DNA from: Anaerolinea sp.
GTDB taxonomy: Bacteria > Chloroflexota > Anaerolineae > Aggregatilineales > UBA2796
Length of the DNA stretch: 50,111 bases
NCBI GenBank assembly: GCA_014879835.1
Contig: JACSRJ010000239.1
Coordinates: 1 to 50,111, forward strand
Direction of reading: 5' to 3'
In this document: positions 38,022 to 46,971 of the stretch, in pieces
Position numbering within the stretch: the first letter of the stretch is position 1
Layout: each line of letters starts with the position of its first letter
Position numbers and translations under genes: made by a program
The notes under the pieces: model-generated
What the model saw: only the letters and a program-made list of their open reading frames with translations
Database searches by the model: none
Told to the model about the DNA's origin: nothing

Positions 38022-40606
38022 ATGTACCCTTCTCCCCCCTGCCCGATTCTCTGTGGCGGGTGATGTTTCGTACCTTGCGCCGCCGCCCCTTTCAAAGTGT
38101 GATGTTTGTCTTGGGCGTGGCCCTTGGGGTGGCCATGATGGTGGCTATTGATCTGGCCAATACCAGCGCCTCCCGCGCTTTTAGCATCTTCACCGAGAGC
38201 CTCACCGGGCGCACCACCCACCAGATTGTGGCTGGCCCGGGTGGTGTGCCCAGTGATCTGTACCGCCAGATACGCCTTGATCTGCGCCTGCGCGAGTCCG
38301 CGCCGGTGGTGACGGCCTATGTTGAGGCCCTTGAACTGGGTTCGCAGCCCCTACGAATCTTTGGGATCGATCCCTTTGCCGAAGCGCCTTTTCGGGGCTA
38401 TCTCAATTTGGGTGTGGGTTCTAATACCAACACCGCGGACATGGCCGCGTTTTTGACCGAACCCAATACGGTCTTGATGGCCGAGTCGCTGGCGGCCCAG
38501 TATGGTCTCAAAGAAGGGGACAACTTTACGGTACGTTACGGCCCGACTCGGCACACGGTCAAGATCGCAGGGCTGCTGCGCCCCAGTGATGACCTCACCG
38601 CTGAAGGGCTGCGCGATATGCTGATCACCGATGTCAGTGCCGCGCAGGAACTTTTGGGCATGAAGGGCAGACTCACCAATATTGACCTGATTATCCCTCA
38701 AGGTGAGGACGGGGAGGCCCTGCTTAACCAGATCAGGGCGATCCTACCTCCCGGTGCAATCCTTCAGCCTGCCGCGGCCAAAAGCAGCGCTGTAGGGCAG
38801 ATGACTCAGGCCTTTAACCTAAGCCTGACCGCGCTCAGTTTGCTGGCGTTGGTGGTGGGCATGTTCCTGATCTACAACACCGTGACCTTCTCCGTGGTGC
38901 AGCGCCGTCCGGTGTTGGGGATTTTTCGGGCCCTTGGGGTCACCCGTCGGCAGATCTTCAGCATGATTCTGGTGGAGGCCATGCTGTTAAGCATCATTGG
39001 CGCTTTGATCGGTCTGGTGGTGGGGGTGATCATGGGCCGTCTGGCCGTGATTCTGGTCACCCAGACCGTAAGCAGCCTTTACTTTACGGTCAGTGTGCGG
39101 GGGGTGGAAGTACCTCTCCTGAGCTTGATCAAAGGACTGGCGATAGGCGTTGGGGCGGCCCTTTTGGCAGCAGCGATCCCGGCCTATGAAGCGACCACAA
39201 CACCGCCAGCGGGGGCACTCAAACGCAGCGACATAGAGACCAAAGTGCGTCGTGCTGTGCCCGCCCTCACCGTGATTGGGCTGGTGATCGTCGGGGGGGC
39301 ATTTGCCCTTCTAAGCACCGATCAACTAGCGCTGTCTTTTGCGGGTCTGTTTGCGATCATTCTGGGATTTTCGCTGCTCACCCCGGTGGTATCACTCGTC
39401 CTGATGCACCTTGTGCGCCCGATCACCGGGGCCGCGGCCGGCGTGTTGGGCTTGATCGCGCCCCGAAGCATCATCCGTTCGTTAAGCCGCACCTCCGTCG
39501 CGGTGGCCGCCTTGATGGTGGCGGTCTCGGTCATCGTAGGGGTGAGCGCCATGGTGGGCAGCTTTCGCCGTGATGTACAGGTGTGGCTCGAAAACACCAT
39601 CCGTGCCGACATCTTGATCGGCCCACCCTCGATTTCGGCTATCCGTCAGGATGTGCCCATTGATCCGTCTGTAGGCGCGCTGATCGCCTCAGTGTCGGGC
39701 ATTGATCGGGTGGGGGTGGTGCGTCACGCTGATGCCATCCGAGTCGGTGACCCACTGCCCGTCTACCTGACTGTGATCGATGTGGACATTTCCGAAGGTA
39801 AACGGATGTTTGTGTGGGCGCTGGGCGATTATGACGCGGTGTGGGCGGCATTGGGCGAAGGGGCTGTGGTGGTCAGTGAGACCTTCGCCCGCCAGCGCGG
39901 AATCCCTATCGGTGCGGGGCAGCAGATCAGCCTTGTGACTGACAAGGGTGAACACACCTTCCCCATCGCAGCCTTCATGGTGGATTACAGCGGCGATCAG
40001 GGGACAGTGCTGCTTCGGATGCCCGTTTACCACAACCTTTATGAAGATCGGATGATCTCCAATGCGGCGGCCTTCATCAAACCCGGTGCAAGTCTGGAGG
40101 AAGTGATCAAAAACCTTCAGGCAGCCTTTGCGGGCAAATATGAACTGATCGTGTCCAGCAATCAGCAGCTTCGGGCCAGTGTGCTGGTGGTCTTTGACCA
40201 AACTTTTGCGATCACCACCGCCTTAAACTTGCTGGCAACTGTGGTTGCCTTCATCGGCATCCTTTCGGCGCTTTCAGCCCTTCAGCTTGAACGTACCCGC
40301 GAATTTGGAACCATGCGGGCCAACGGCATGACTCGCCGTCAGTTATTTCAGGTCACCTTGATGGAAACGGGCTTGATGGGCGCGGTGGCCGGGGTGATGG
40401 CCCTGCCTGTGGGGTCGATTCTGGCGTGGGTACTAGTGTACATCATCAATGTGCGCAGCTTCGGCTGGACCTTGCAGCTTCAGCTTCGCCCTGAATTTTA
40501 CGTGCAGGCGGTGGCCGTATCCCTTGTTGCGGCCCATCTTGCGGGCATTTATCCAGCGCTGCGCATCGGGCGGATTCAACCGGCGCTGGCCGTCAGATCG
40601 GAGTGA
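38018..40606 (+). CDS. FtsX/MacB-family ABC permease, two FtsX units
   Basis: Large membrane protein of 862 aa. One N-terminal helix (about 26-45) is followed by an outside domain (about 46-255). A helix bundle with an FtsX core (about 265-400) comes next, then further helices (about 405-510), a second outside domain (about 520-725) and a final FtsX core (about 730-855, ending [20 protein letters not shown]). This duplicated layout matches exporters of lipids, lipoproteins or peptides (LolCE fused in one chain, or DevC/MacB relatives). It forms a complete transporter with the LolD-like ATPase, and the downstream SDR gene follows without a gap. Substrate unknown. Confidence 0.88.
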   Translation: MNVPFSPLPDSLWRVMFRTLRRRPFQSVMFVLGVALGVAMMVAIDLANTSASRAFSIFTESLTGRTTHQIVAGPGGVPSDLYRQIRLDLRLRESAPVVTAYVEALELGSQPLRIFGIDPFAEAPFRGYLNLGVGSNTNTADMAAFLTEPNTVLMAESLAAQYGLKEGDNFTVRYGPTRHTVKIAGLLRPSDDLTAEGLRDMLITDVSAAQELLGMKGRLTNIDLIIPQGEDGEALLNQIRAILPPGAILQPAAAKSSAVGQMTQAFNLSLTALSLLALVVGMFLIYNTVTFSVVQRRPVLGIFRALGVTRRQIFSMILVEAMLLSIIGALIGLVVGVIMGRLAVILVTQTVSSLYFTVSVRGVEVPLLSLIKGLAIGVGAALLAAAIPAYEATTTPPAGALKRSDIETKVRRAVPALTVIGLVIVGGAFALLSTDQLALSFAGLFAIILGFSLLTPVVSLVLMHLVRPITGAAAGVLGLIAPRSIIRSLSRTSVAVAALMVAVSVIVGVSAMVGSFRRDVQVWLENTIRADILIGPPSISAIRQDVPIDPSVGALIASVSGIDRVGVVRHADAIRVGDPLPVYLTVIDVDISEGKRMFVWALGDYDAVWAALGEGAVVVSETFARQRGIPIGAGQQISLVTDKGEHTFPIAAFMVDYSGDQGTVLLRMPVYHNLYEDRMISNAAAFIKPGASLEEVIKNLQAAFAGKYELIVSSNQQLRASVLVVFDQTFAITTALNLLATVVAFIGILSALSALQLERTREFGTMRANGMTRRQLFQVTLMETGLMGAVAGVMALPVGSILAWVLVYIINVRSFGWTLQLQLRPEFYVQAVAVSLVAAHLAGIYPALRIGRIQPALAVRSE

Positions 40607-40614
40607 TCCTCACC

Positions 40615-41406
40615 ATGACCCCAACCACAGTTGAACCTCTACCGCTGGCGAACCGGGTGGCGCTGATAACCGGGGTGAGCCGTCAGCGCGGCATCGGTTT
40701 TGCGATCATGCGCCGCCTTCTGGAACGGGGCGCATCAGTCTTTGCTCAAGCCCTGCCAGCCTATGATCAAGGGCAGCCGTGGGGCGCGGATGCAGGCGGG
40801 ATCGGTGGACTCCGGGCTGCCCTGCCGGAGGGCGCATCAGTCGCTTTTATCGAAGCCGATTTTGCCCACCCGGAGGCACCTCAGCAGGTGATGGATGCAG
40901 CCCGCGCCCGTTTTGGGCCGGTGGATATACTGGTCGCCAACCATGCTTACAGCCTCATGGGGGCCCTAGAAGATTTAGATGCGGCCCACATTGACGCCCA
41001 TCTGCAAGTGAACGTGCGTGGAACCCTGCTGCTGATCAAAGCCTTTGGGGCCCAGCATGATGACTCTCGCCCCGGAGGCAGGGTGATCCTGATGACTTCG
41101 GGGCAGCATTTGGGGCCCATGCCCGGTGAGTTAGCCTATATCGCCTCAAAGGGGGCCCTCCATCAGCTCACGGCATCCCTCTCAGCGCACCTGATCCGGC
41201 GAGGAATCACTGTCAACACTGTGAATCCCGGCGCGACCGATACGGGTTATGCGGACGAGTCCCTTTTTGCGGAGGTGCTGCGTCATGCACCTCTTGGCCG
41301 GTGGGGGCAGCCTGATGATGCTGCCCGCCTGATTGCGTGGTTATGCAGCGATGAAGCCCATTGGATTACGGGGCAGGTGATCAATTCAACTGGGGGAGGA
41401 TGGTAG
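40615..41406 (+). CDS. SDR-family oxidoreductase
   Basis: Rossmann-fold NAD(P)-dependent oxidoreductase of about 263 aa. Nucleotide-binding ITGVSRQRGIGFAI (18-31 region), NVRG and the catalytic Tyr-(3)-Lys in AYIASKGAL are present, with Ser in MTSGQH upstream. The C-terminus shows the usual SDR end ITGQVINSTGGGW. ATG 40615 has GGAG 11 bases upstream; GTG 40603 would overlap the permease stop by 4 bases and is the alternative. It resembles 3-ketoacyl-ACP-reductase-like SDRs; substrate unknown. The MFS gene starts directly after its stop. Confidence 0.85.
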   Translation: MTPTTVEPLPLANRVALITGVSRQRGIGFAIMRRLLERGASVFAQALPAYDQGQPWGADAGGIGGLRAALPEGASVAFIEADFAHPEAPQQVMDAARARFGPVDILVANHAYSLMGALEDLDAAHIDAHLQVNVRGTLLLIKAFGAQHDDSRPGGRVILMTSGQHLGPMPGELAYIASKGALHQLTASLSAHLIRRGITVNTVNPGATDTGYADESLFAEVLRHAPLGRWGQPDDAARLIAWLCSDEAHWITGQVINSTGGGW

Positions 41407-42657
41407 GTGAGTACCGAACACACCACCTCATGGGTGGCCTTACGTTACCGTGATTTACGCTGGATGATCGGGGCCCAGTTCATCTCTACCACTGGCAATT
41501 TTATGCAGTTTGCAGCCGTGAACTGGCATGTTTATGCCCTGACCAAAGACCCGTTGGCCTTAGGACTGGTGGGTCTGGTGCGGGTAGTGCCGATCATTGT
41601 CCTGTCGCTGGTGGGGGGCGTCTTTGCCGATGCGCTGGATCGCCGTCGGCTGATGATCCGCACCGAGAGCGCGATGCTTGTTGTCGCCTCCCTTTTAGCC
41701 CTTTTCACCCTGACCGGTAATGCGAGCTTGTTCCTGATCTACCTCTTCACGGCGGTTCTGGGAGGCATAAACGCCTTTGATCGCCCTGCGTGGTCGGGGG
41801 TTTTGCCCAACCTTGTGCCCCGCGACCAGATGAGCAATGCGATCCGCCTCAACAGTGTCAGCTTCCAGTTGAGCGCGGTGGTGGGTCCCGTCCTCGCGGG
41901 TTTGATCCTGAGTGTCTCCAGCCCCGGCGGTGCGTACCTGATCAATGCGATCTCTTTCATCCCGGTGGTGTGGGTGTTGTTGAAGGTGCGCCTGCCCCAA
42001 AGCGAAAACACCGTGGAGAAACGAGCGATCAGCTTTGCGGCCGTGCGCGAAGGGCTGGACTTTATCCGCCGTACACCGCTTATGTGGTCATCGATGATTC
42101 TGGATTTTTTTGCGACATTTTTCTCCTCGGCGTTGGCCCTGCTGCCCATCTATGCCAGCGACATCCTCAAAGTGGGTGAGAGCGGTTATGGGCTCTTGTT
42201 TGCCGCGCCCAACATCGGCGCCATGATCGGCGCGCTTACACTGGCGCATTGGGGCGCACGATTCAAACGTCAGGGAGAGGCGATGTTAGGGGCGGTTGCG
42301 GTCTATGGGGTAGCAACCATCATCTTTGGGCTTTCGGAATCCTTCTGGCTCTCGGCGTTAGCCCTTTTTGTGACTGGCTTGGCGGATTCGATCAGTGTGG
42401 TGGTGCGCAACACCCTGCGTCAACTGCTCACCCCGGATCGACTGCGGGGACGGATGCAGTCGATCAACATGATCTTCTTTATGGGCGGGCCACAGTTGGG
42501 GGAGGTAGAAGCAGGGCTTGTGGCACGGCTTACCACCCCAGCGATCTCGGTGGTCACGGGTGGCGTTGGCACCCTGATTGTGGTGGCAGTGCTGGCTTAT
42601 GGAGTACCTATTTTGCGCCGCTATCGAGAACTGCCCTCAGCCGTTGAAGCCCGTTAA
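41407..42657 (+). CDS. MFS exporter, DHA3/EntS type
   Basis: Membrane carrier of 416 aa with about 12 helices. The loop DALDRRRLMIRTE after helix 2 and the motif DRPAWSGVLPNLVPRDQMSNAIRL match the EntS/DHA3 drug or siderophore efflux branch. GTG start immediately after the SDR stop, with GGGGAGGA upstream inside the SDR end. It is the last gene of the ABC-FtsX-SDR-MFS operon. The combination suggests modification and export of a small or lipid-like molecule, but nothing here identifies it. Confidence 0.88.
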   Translation: MSTEHTTSWVALRYRDLRWMIGAQFISTTGNFMQFAAVNWHVYALTKDPLALGLVGLVRVVPIIVLSLVGGVFADALDRRRLMIRTESAMLVVASLLALFTLTGNASLFLIYLFTAVLGGINAFDRPAWSGVLPNLVPRDQMSNAIRLNSVSFQLSAVVGPVLAGLILSVSSPGGAYLINAISFIPVVWVLLKVRLPQSENTVEKRAISFAAVREGLDFIRRTPLMWSSMILDFFATFFSSALALLPIYASDILKVGESGYGLLFAAPNIGAMIGALTLAHWGARFKRQGEAMLGAVAVYGVATIIFGLSESFWLSALALFVTGLADSISVVVRNTLRQLLTPDRLRGRMQSINMIFFMGGPQLGEVEAGLVARLTTPAISVVTGGVGTLIVVAVLAYGVPILRRYRELPSAVEAR

Positions 42658-42663
42658 AGGGAA

Positions 42664-42810
42664 GATTTGCCCTCACCACACCCTACGCCCTTGTGGGCTG
42701 AGGAGAGGACACCTGTAAAGAACAGCCCTGATCGATCCCCTGTTGGCGGACAAGGCAGTCCTTGTCCCTACCAAACCCTTCGTAGGGACGACGCCTGCGT
42801 CGTCCGGACT
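42664..42810. repeat. Mixed extragenic repeats, copy F and second-family element
   Basis: The 350-base gap 42658-43007 holds no convincing gene. TTTGCCCTCACC (from about 42667) is shared with copy B, followed by a degenerate hairpin. GGACAAGGCAGTCCTTGTCC and CGTAGGGACGACGCCTGCGT followed by CGTCCGG (to 42808) parallel the repeat after gltX at 29751-29850. Both parts are seen directly. Confidence 0.5.
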
Positions 42811-42942
42811 ATGGGCGCAAACGACCGGGTAATTACACGAGACTACCCCTACCAGAATGGTTTTTGTGAGGGCGTAACAACTCCCATACCTAAGTTCAGA
42901 ACATATCTGCTCCTCAATCGAATGCCCTGTTGAGGTCGATCA

Positions 42943-42974
42943 AAAAACGCCCCCGCATCCCAGAGGGCGTTTTT
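42943..42974. terminator. Bidirectional Rho-independent terminator
   Basis: AAAAACGCCC (42943-42952), loop of 12, GGGCGTTTTT (42965-42974). It has A-run and T-run on both sides, so it works for either strand. It ends the MFS operon. Confidence 0.85.
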
Positions 42975-43007
42975 GCGTATAGGGGATTGAATGGTAACTA
43001 TACAGGG

Positions 43008-43094
43008 ATGGTTGGTATGCTTCGGGTGATATTGATCGCGGTCTGGAACTTCATTGGACGTGAGATTGTCCGCCGCATTCTGCGCCGGAAATAA
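43008..43094 (+). CDS. Possible 28-residue cationic membrane peptide
   Basis: ATG 43008 to TAA 43092-43094 encodes MVGMLRVILIAVWNFIGREI followed by VRRILRRK. It is hydrophobic first and strongly basic at the end (six Arg/Lys in the last twelve residues). A weak ACAGGG precedes the ATG. It sits between a terminator and the convergent aroB, so it needs its own promoter; I see only weak boxes. Such peptides occur as type I toxins, small membrane regulators or by chance. Codon usage fits the neighbours. It resembles no named family. Confidence 0.35.
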   Translation: MVGMLRVILIAVWNFIGREIVRRILRRK

Positions 43095-43110
43095 AGCAGG
43101 GGTGAATCCC

Positions 43111-44172
43111 CTACCCCCGCAGCCCGTCCAGCACCGCGATCACCGTTTCGGCGGGGATGTCAGCGCGCAGGACGGGATCGCCCGCTTGGCGCAGCAGCAC
43201 AAAACGCACCGACTTCCCCTGCCGCTTTTTATCGGTGCCCATGGCCGCATAAATGGCTTCAATGTCGTAATGCCCTAAACGGGTGGGCAGGCCTACGCTT
43301 TGCACCAACTGCTCCACCTGATGGGCAAGGGATGGCGCACACAGCCCCACCTTTGCCGAAAGCCGCGCCGCCGCGATCAGCCCGATGCCCACCCCTTCAC
43401 CGTGTCGCACCCGATACTCCGAGACATTTTCGAGGGCGTGCCCAAAGGTGTGCCCCAGATTGAGATAGGCGCGGATATTTTCCTCAAAGGGATCGGCGGT
43501 GACCACATCTACCTTGATCTGCACTGCCCGACGGATGAAGCCCTCGGCCAGTTCACCGCCATCAGGTTGAGCGCGCTGATAGAGTCCGCTCTCCAGCAAC
43601 TGGGGATCGCGGATCAGCCCCTTTTTGATCACCTCTGCGACACCGCAGCGCCATTCGACATCGGGCAGGGTGGCAAGCACGGAGGGATCGATGATCACCG
43701 CGAGGGGGTCTTTGAAAGCCCCGATCAGGTTTTTGCCCTGAGGGATATCTACCCCCACCTTGCTGCCCACGCTGGCATCAACCATCGCCAAGAGGCTGGT
43801 GGGCACTTGCACAAAACGCACCCCACGCAGGTAGGTTGCGGCCGCAAAGCCAGCCATGTCCCCGATCACGCCGCCGCCGAGGGCAATCACCACGGAGCGG
43901 CGATCCAGCCCCACGTCAATGAACTGAGTGTAGAGGGTGCTAACGGTCTGAAGGGTCTTGTACTGCTCACCGTCAGGCACACTGATCATCGCAGCGCCCA
44001 GCTTTTCAGCCAGCGCCTCACCATACAGGCGGGCGAGGCTATGGTTGGTCACCACCGCACACGAACTGGCTCCCTCCAAGACTGAAGGGAGCAGTTCAAG
44101 GGCACCTTTGCCGATGTGAATCGGGTATTTGCCCGCACAGGGAATGTCCACCGAGAGGGTCTGAACGGTCAT
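43111..44172 (-). CDS. aroB: 3-dehydroquinate synthase
   Basis: Second step of the shikimate pathway: DAHP to 3-dehydroquinate, NAD- and metal-dependent. The NAD region is visible (VTNHSLARLYGE and DGEQYKTLQTV). The phrase ALGGGVIGDMAGFAAATYLRGV and the metal His motifs LGHTFGHALE and RHGEGVGIG are intact. It has 353 aa, a normal length. It overlaps the upstream ATPase gene by one base (TAATG), so it is translationally coupled. No other aro gene is in the window. Confidence 0.95.
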   Translation of the reverse strand: MTVQTLSVDIPCAGKYPIHIGKGALELLPSVLEGASSCAVVTNHSLARLYGEALAEKLGAAMISVPDGEQYKTLQTVSTLYTQFIDVGLDRRSVVIALGGGVIGDMAGFAAATYLRGVRFVQVPTSLLAMVDASVGSKVGVDIPQGKNLIGAFKDPLAVIIDPSVLATLPDVEWRCGVAEVIKKGLIRDPQLLESGLYQRAQPDGGELAEGFIRRAVQIKVDVVTADPFEENIRAYLNLGHTFGHALENVSEYRVRHGEGVGIGLIAAARLSAKVGLCAPSLAHQVEQLVQSVGLPTRLGHYDIEAIYAAMGTDKKRQGKSVRFVLLRQAGDPVLRADIPAETVIAVLDGLRG

Positions 44173-45743
44173 TATGCCCTCGGCGCACCCGGTTTTGCGC
44201 CTCGACGGAAGCGCTCATCGTCTTCGGTCAGGTAATGTTCCTCCTCGTGCCCAAAGGGGTGAGGTTCCGGGGTTTGGAGGTGGAACAAGTCACTGATGAA
44301 GTCCTCCATCTGCGAGACCGTGTTGGCCCGCAGCACATAGATCGATATGCCTTTACGCTCCGCATCCATGATCAACTTCGGGCGGCGGCGGTAGTAGTTC
44401 TTGAGGGTCACCACCGCTTGCGCATGATTGATCTCATCCTCCAGCACCAGCGGCACCCGCATCCGACGGGCTGCCTGCGCCAAGCGGTTGCGGGCGACCC
44501 CATAGGCAAGTACCCGCGTCACCTGATGCTCCGGTTGAGGACGCTCTGCCGGGATGATCGGGTCAGGGCGTTCGCCTTTTTCGGGGCGTTCGCTGCGCTC
44601 ATCACGGCGCGAACGGACCTCACGCGGTTCGCGTTCGTTGGTGGGGGCAAGAGGCATGGCCGAGAACTTGCTCCGTCCGTTGCCCCTGCCTTCAGCACGG
44701 TCAAAGCGCGGTGGGGCGTGGGTCTCGATGACGACCTCACCCTCGGCGTCCCGGTAACGGACTTCCACCCCCAAAGGGCGTCCGCGCAGGATACCGTCAA
44801 CGGCGGCAGCCACATCCTCATGGACGGCCAACCGATGGCGATTCTGAATCTCAATCAACACATCAAAGGTGGGCGGGGCAGCCCGTTCCAGCACCGTCTT
44901 TTGGGTGCCGCGCCGCCGCGCTTCCTCATCAGAAAGGGTTACCGACTTGATGCCGCCGATCAGATCAGCAAGGGTCGGGTTGTTCATCAGGTTATCAAGG
45001 GTCTGCCCGTGCGCCGTGCCGATCAACTGAACGCCACGTTCAGCGATGGTGCGGGCCGCTTCGGCTTCGAGAGCGCGCCCGATCTCATCAATGATGATCA
45101 CTTCGGGGTTGTGGTTTTCCACCGCCTCGATCATGACCTCATGTTGCAGCGAAGGCTGGGGCACCTGCATCCGGCGGGCCTTACCCACCGCGGGATGGGG
45201 TACATCCCCATCGCCCCCGATCTCGTTGCTGGTATCAACGATGATCACCCGTTTGGAGTCGGCAAGCACCCGTGCGGCTTCGCGGAGCATGGTGGTTTTA
45301 CCCACACCCGGCGCGCCCAGCATCAGAATGCTTTGCCCGCTCTCAATCAAATCCTGAATGATGTCAATGGTGCCATAGACCGCCCGTCCAATACGCACCG
45401 TCAGACCCACGATGTCGCGGTGACGATTGCGGATGGCCGAAATGCGGTGCAGGGTACGCTCCAAGCCTGCCCGGTTGTCGGCATCAAACATGCCGATCTT
45501 GGTCACCACATACTGAATTTCATCTGGGGTGATCTCACGGGAGTCAAGGGGCTTTTCAACATCGCTGTATCGGGCAGTCGGAACCCGTCCCAGATCGAGG
45601 ATCACCTCGATCAAGTCATCTTCGCGCCCGTTTTGTTCTAATGCGTCTACCAGATAGTCAGGGAGGACTGTCTTTAACTTCTCCAAATCATCCGTGATGC
45701 GATATTCCAACTGGGGGTTCGCTCCTGTCATGGTAGTATTCAA
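44172..45743 (-). CDS. SpoIIIAA/Ycf45-like ATPase with C-terminal R3H-like region
   Basis: A 523-aa P-loop ATPase: Walker A GAPGVGKT (143-150), Walker B VIIIDE (215-220), VDTSNEIGGDGD and HEVMIEAVENHNPEV. This is the pattern of SpoIIIAA/Ycf45-type proteins found in Firmicutes, cyanobacteria and Chloroflexota. A charged, probably disordered linker (about 345-420, many Arg/Glu) leads to a C-terminal nucleic-acid-binding module that in homologues includes R3H. Role outside sporulation unknown. The ATG at 45743 lies 56 bases inside the upstream gene; ATG 45731, or TTG 45710 with AGGAG 11 bases away, are alternatives. It is coupled to aroB. Confidence 0.8.
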   Translation of the reverse strand: MNTTMTGANPQLEYRITDDLEKLKTVLPDYLVDALEQNGREDDLIEVILDLGRVPTARYSDVEKPLDSREITPDEIQYVVTKIGMFDADNRAGLERTLHRISAIRNRHRDIVGLTVRIGRAVYGTIDIIQDLIESGQSILMLGAPGVGKTTMLREAARVLADSKRVIIVDTSNEIGGDGDVPHPAVGKARRMQVPQPSLQHEVMIEAVENHNPEVIIIDEIGRALEAEAARTIAERGVQLIGTAHGQTLDNLMNNPTLADLIGGIKSVTLSDEEARRRGTQKTVLERAAPPTFDVLIEIQNRHRLAVHEDVAAAVDGILRGRPLGVEVRYRDAEGEVVIETHAPPRFDRAEGRGNGRSKFSAMPLAPTNEREPREVRSRRDERSERPEKGERPDPIIPAERPQPEHQVTRVLAYGVARNRLAQAARRMRVPLVLEDEINHAQAVVTLKNYYRRRPKLIMDAERKGISIYVLRANTVSQMEDFISDLFHLQTPEPHPFGHEEEHYLTEDDERFRRGAKPGAPRA

Positions 45744-46671
45744 TGATCTTATTCAACTTGAGCGGGGTGCCCTCAAACGCCAGCGCAGGCTTATAAGCGC
45801 AGTCTTCAATGCGCCGTGAGGTGTGTTTGGCCATCACCGCCTGATTTGCGTAGGGCGAAAAGCGGGTATTCTCAAGCGCTGTAAAGAGCCACTCCTGATA
45901 ACGTCGAACGCACATATACACCGGAAGTTTGTCAACGCGAGGCAGAGAAGCCAGCGCGGACTCGATTACTTCCGAGGCTGCTTGGACGTTTAGATCAGGA
46001 TGAATCAGCGCGGTCACATAAATACCGTACTTACCTTCTTGTCCACTAACGAAAGCCTCAATTCTGCCTCCACGTTCCCATACAGCACCATGCCGGAGGT
46101 CGGGCAGGGGGTCGATCTGCCGCACAATATGCGGCACTGTTTGGTAGTATAAGCTGTTCACGCCGATTGCATCCAACTCCGTGGCAGGACGCAGCAGTTT
46201 GGGCGCGTCCGGGGCGGGTGGACGCGGTTGGCGCTGCCAGATCACCTGACGGGAGTAGGTGGCGAATCCCACTCGGCGCAGCAGTTCGTAAGCGTCGCTC
46301 TCCTCACTGATTTCAGCATTGAGGGTGAAGGCCCCGCGCCGTCCCGCGCCAATGATCATGGCGTTTAGTAAGCGCATCCAGTTGTCTTCGCTGCCACGCC
46401 CGGAAATCTCCGGGGCAATAAACACGATATGGGCGTTCTGATCCCCCGTTTTGTGCCGGAACTGGGCAATATAGCCCAGATCACCCTCGCGCAGCACAAA
46501 AGTGGGGGTGCCCAGATCGGCGATGGGTAGCGCGCTCCACACTGCGCCCTCAATGGTATGGATGCCTTTGGTGAGGGCAGTGAGCGAATCGAAGCTAATC
46601 CCACGCGGCGTCAACCTGTGGATCAGGGGTAAATCGATGGGAAGAAAGACCCTTACTTCTGCCAGTGGCAT
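45688..46671 (-). CDS. GNAT-like protein of unknown function
   Basis: A 327-aa protein from the ATG at 46671 (GAGG 8 bases upstream; the GTG at 46710 has no such site). Strand-helix segments such as FVLREGDLGYIAQFRH, HIVFIAPEISGRGSEDNW and AYELLRRVGFATYSRQVIW match a GNAT acetyltransferase layout, with a second, weaker half after residue 170. The acetyl-CoA loop (Q/RxxGxG/A) is not clearly conserved, so it may not be a catalytic enzyme. Its stop overlaps the start of the ATPase gene by up to 56 bases. Only the fold family can be proposed. Confidence 0.65.
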   Translation of the reverse strand: MPLAEVRVFLPIDLPLIHRLTPRGISFDSLTALTKGIHTIEGAVWSALPIADLGTPTFVLREGDLGYIAQFRHKTGDQNAHIVFIAPEISGRGSEDNWMRLLNAMIIGAGRRGAFTLNAEISEESDAYELLRRVGFATYSRQVIWQRQPRPPAPDAPKLLRPATELDAIGVNSLYYQTVPHIVRQIDPLPDLRHGAVWERGGRIEAFVSGQEGKYGIYVTALIHPDLNVQAASEVIESALASLPRVDKLPVYMCVRRYQEWLFTALENTRFSPYANQAVMAKHTSRRIEDCAYKPALAFEGTPLKLNKIIEYYHDRSEPPVGISHHG

Positions 46672-46971
46672 TCGTGTGACCTCATCAGTGGCGGGATAAT
46701 CTGCCGTCACTGAAAGATTCTAACCCGAAATTCTAGCATAAGTTGCAGGGCGGGTATAGCCCCATCCCATTTAAACATAACGAACCCTATCGTCCGGAGC
46801 CTTGATGGTGAGGGATACGACACCAGAGTCCCACCGCAAGACCTTCATACGAGCACGAATTCATCATCTCCGAAGACCACCTTAACACTTCTTGCGGAAA
46901 TCTTACGCACCTTTGTTAGGATTCCCTCAGAGTACGCAAATATCCTGCAAACTTGCTAAAGGTGATCGTCT
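46672..46971. other. Intergenic region before htpG
   Basis: A 300-base divergent gap. I see no gene, no CIRCE (TTAGCACTC-type) element and no strong promoter; only a partial TTGCGG...TTAGGA pair about 75 bases before htpG. Nothing else could be supported. Confidence 0.5.

Noticed and set aside
42667-42933. 88-codon frame in the gap after the MFS gene
   Set aside because: It runs through two extragenic repeat elements, has no ribosome-binding site and no protein-like pattern.
44235-45641. Long open frame on the plus strand opposite the SpoIIIAA-like gene (468 codons)
   Set aside because: It lies fully inside a gene with clear P-loop motifs; its translation has no recognisable motif and is rich in His/Arg/Asp as expected for an antisense shadow of GC-rich coding DNA.
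46711-46971. Possible heat-shock operator (CIRCE or similar) upstream of htpG
   Set aside because: No TTAGCACTC-N9-GAGTGCTAA or other convincing inverted repeat was found.
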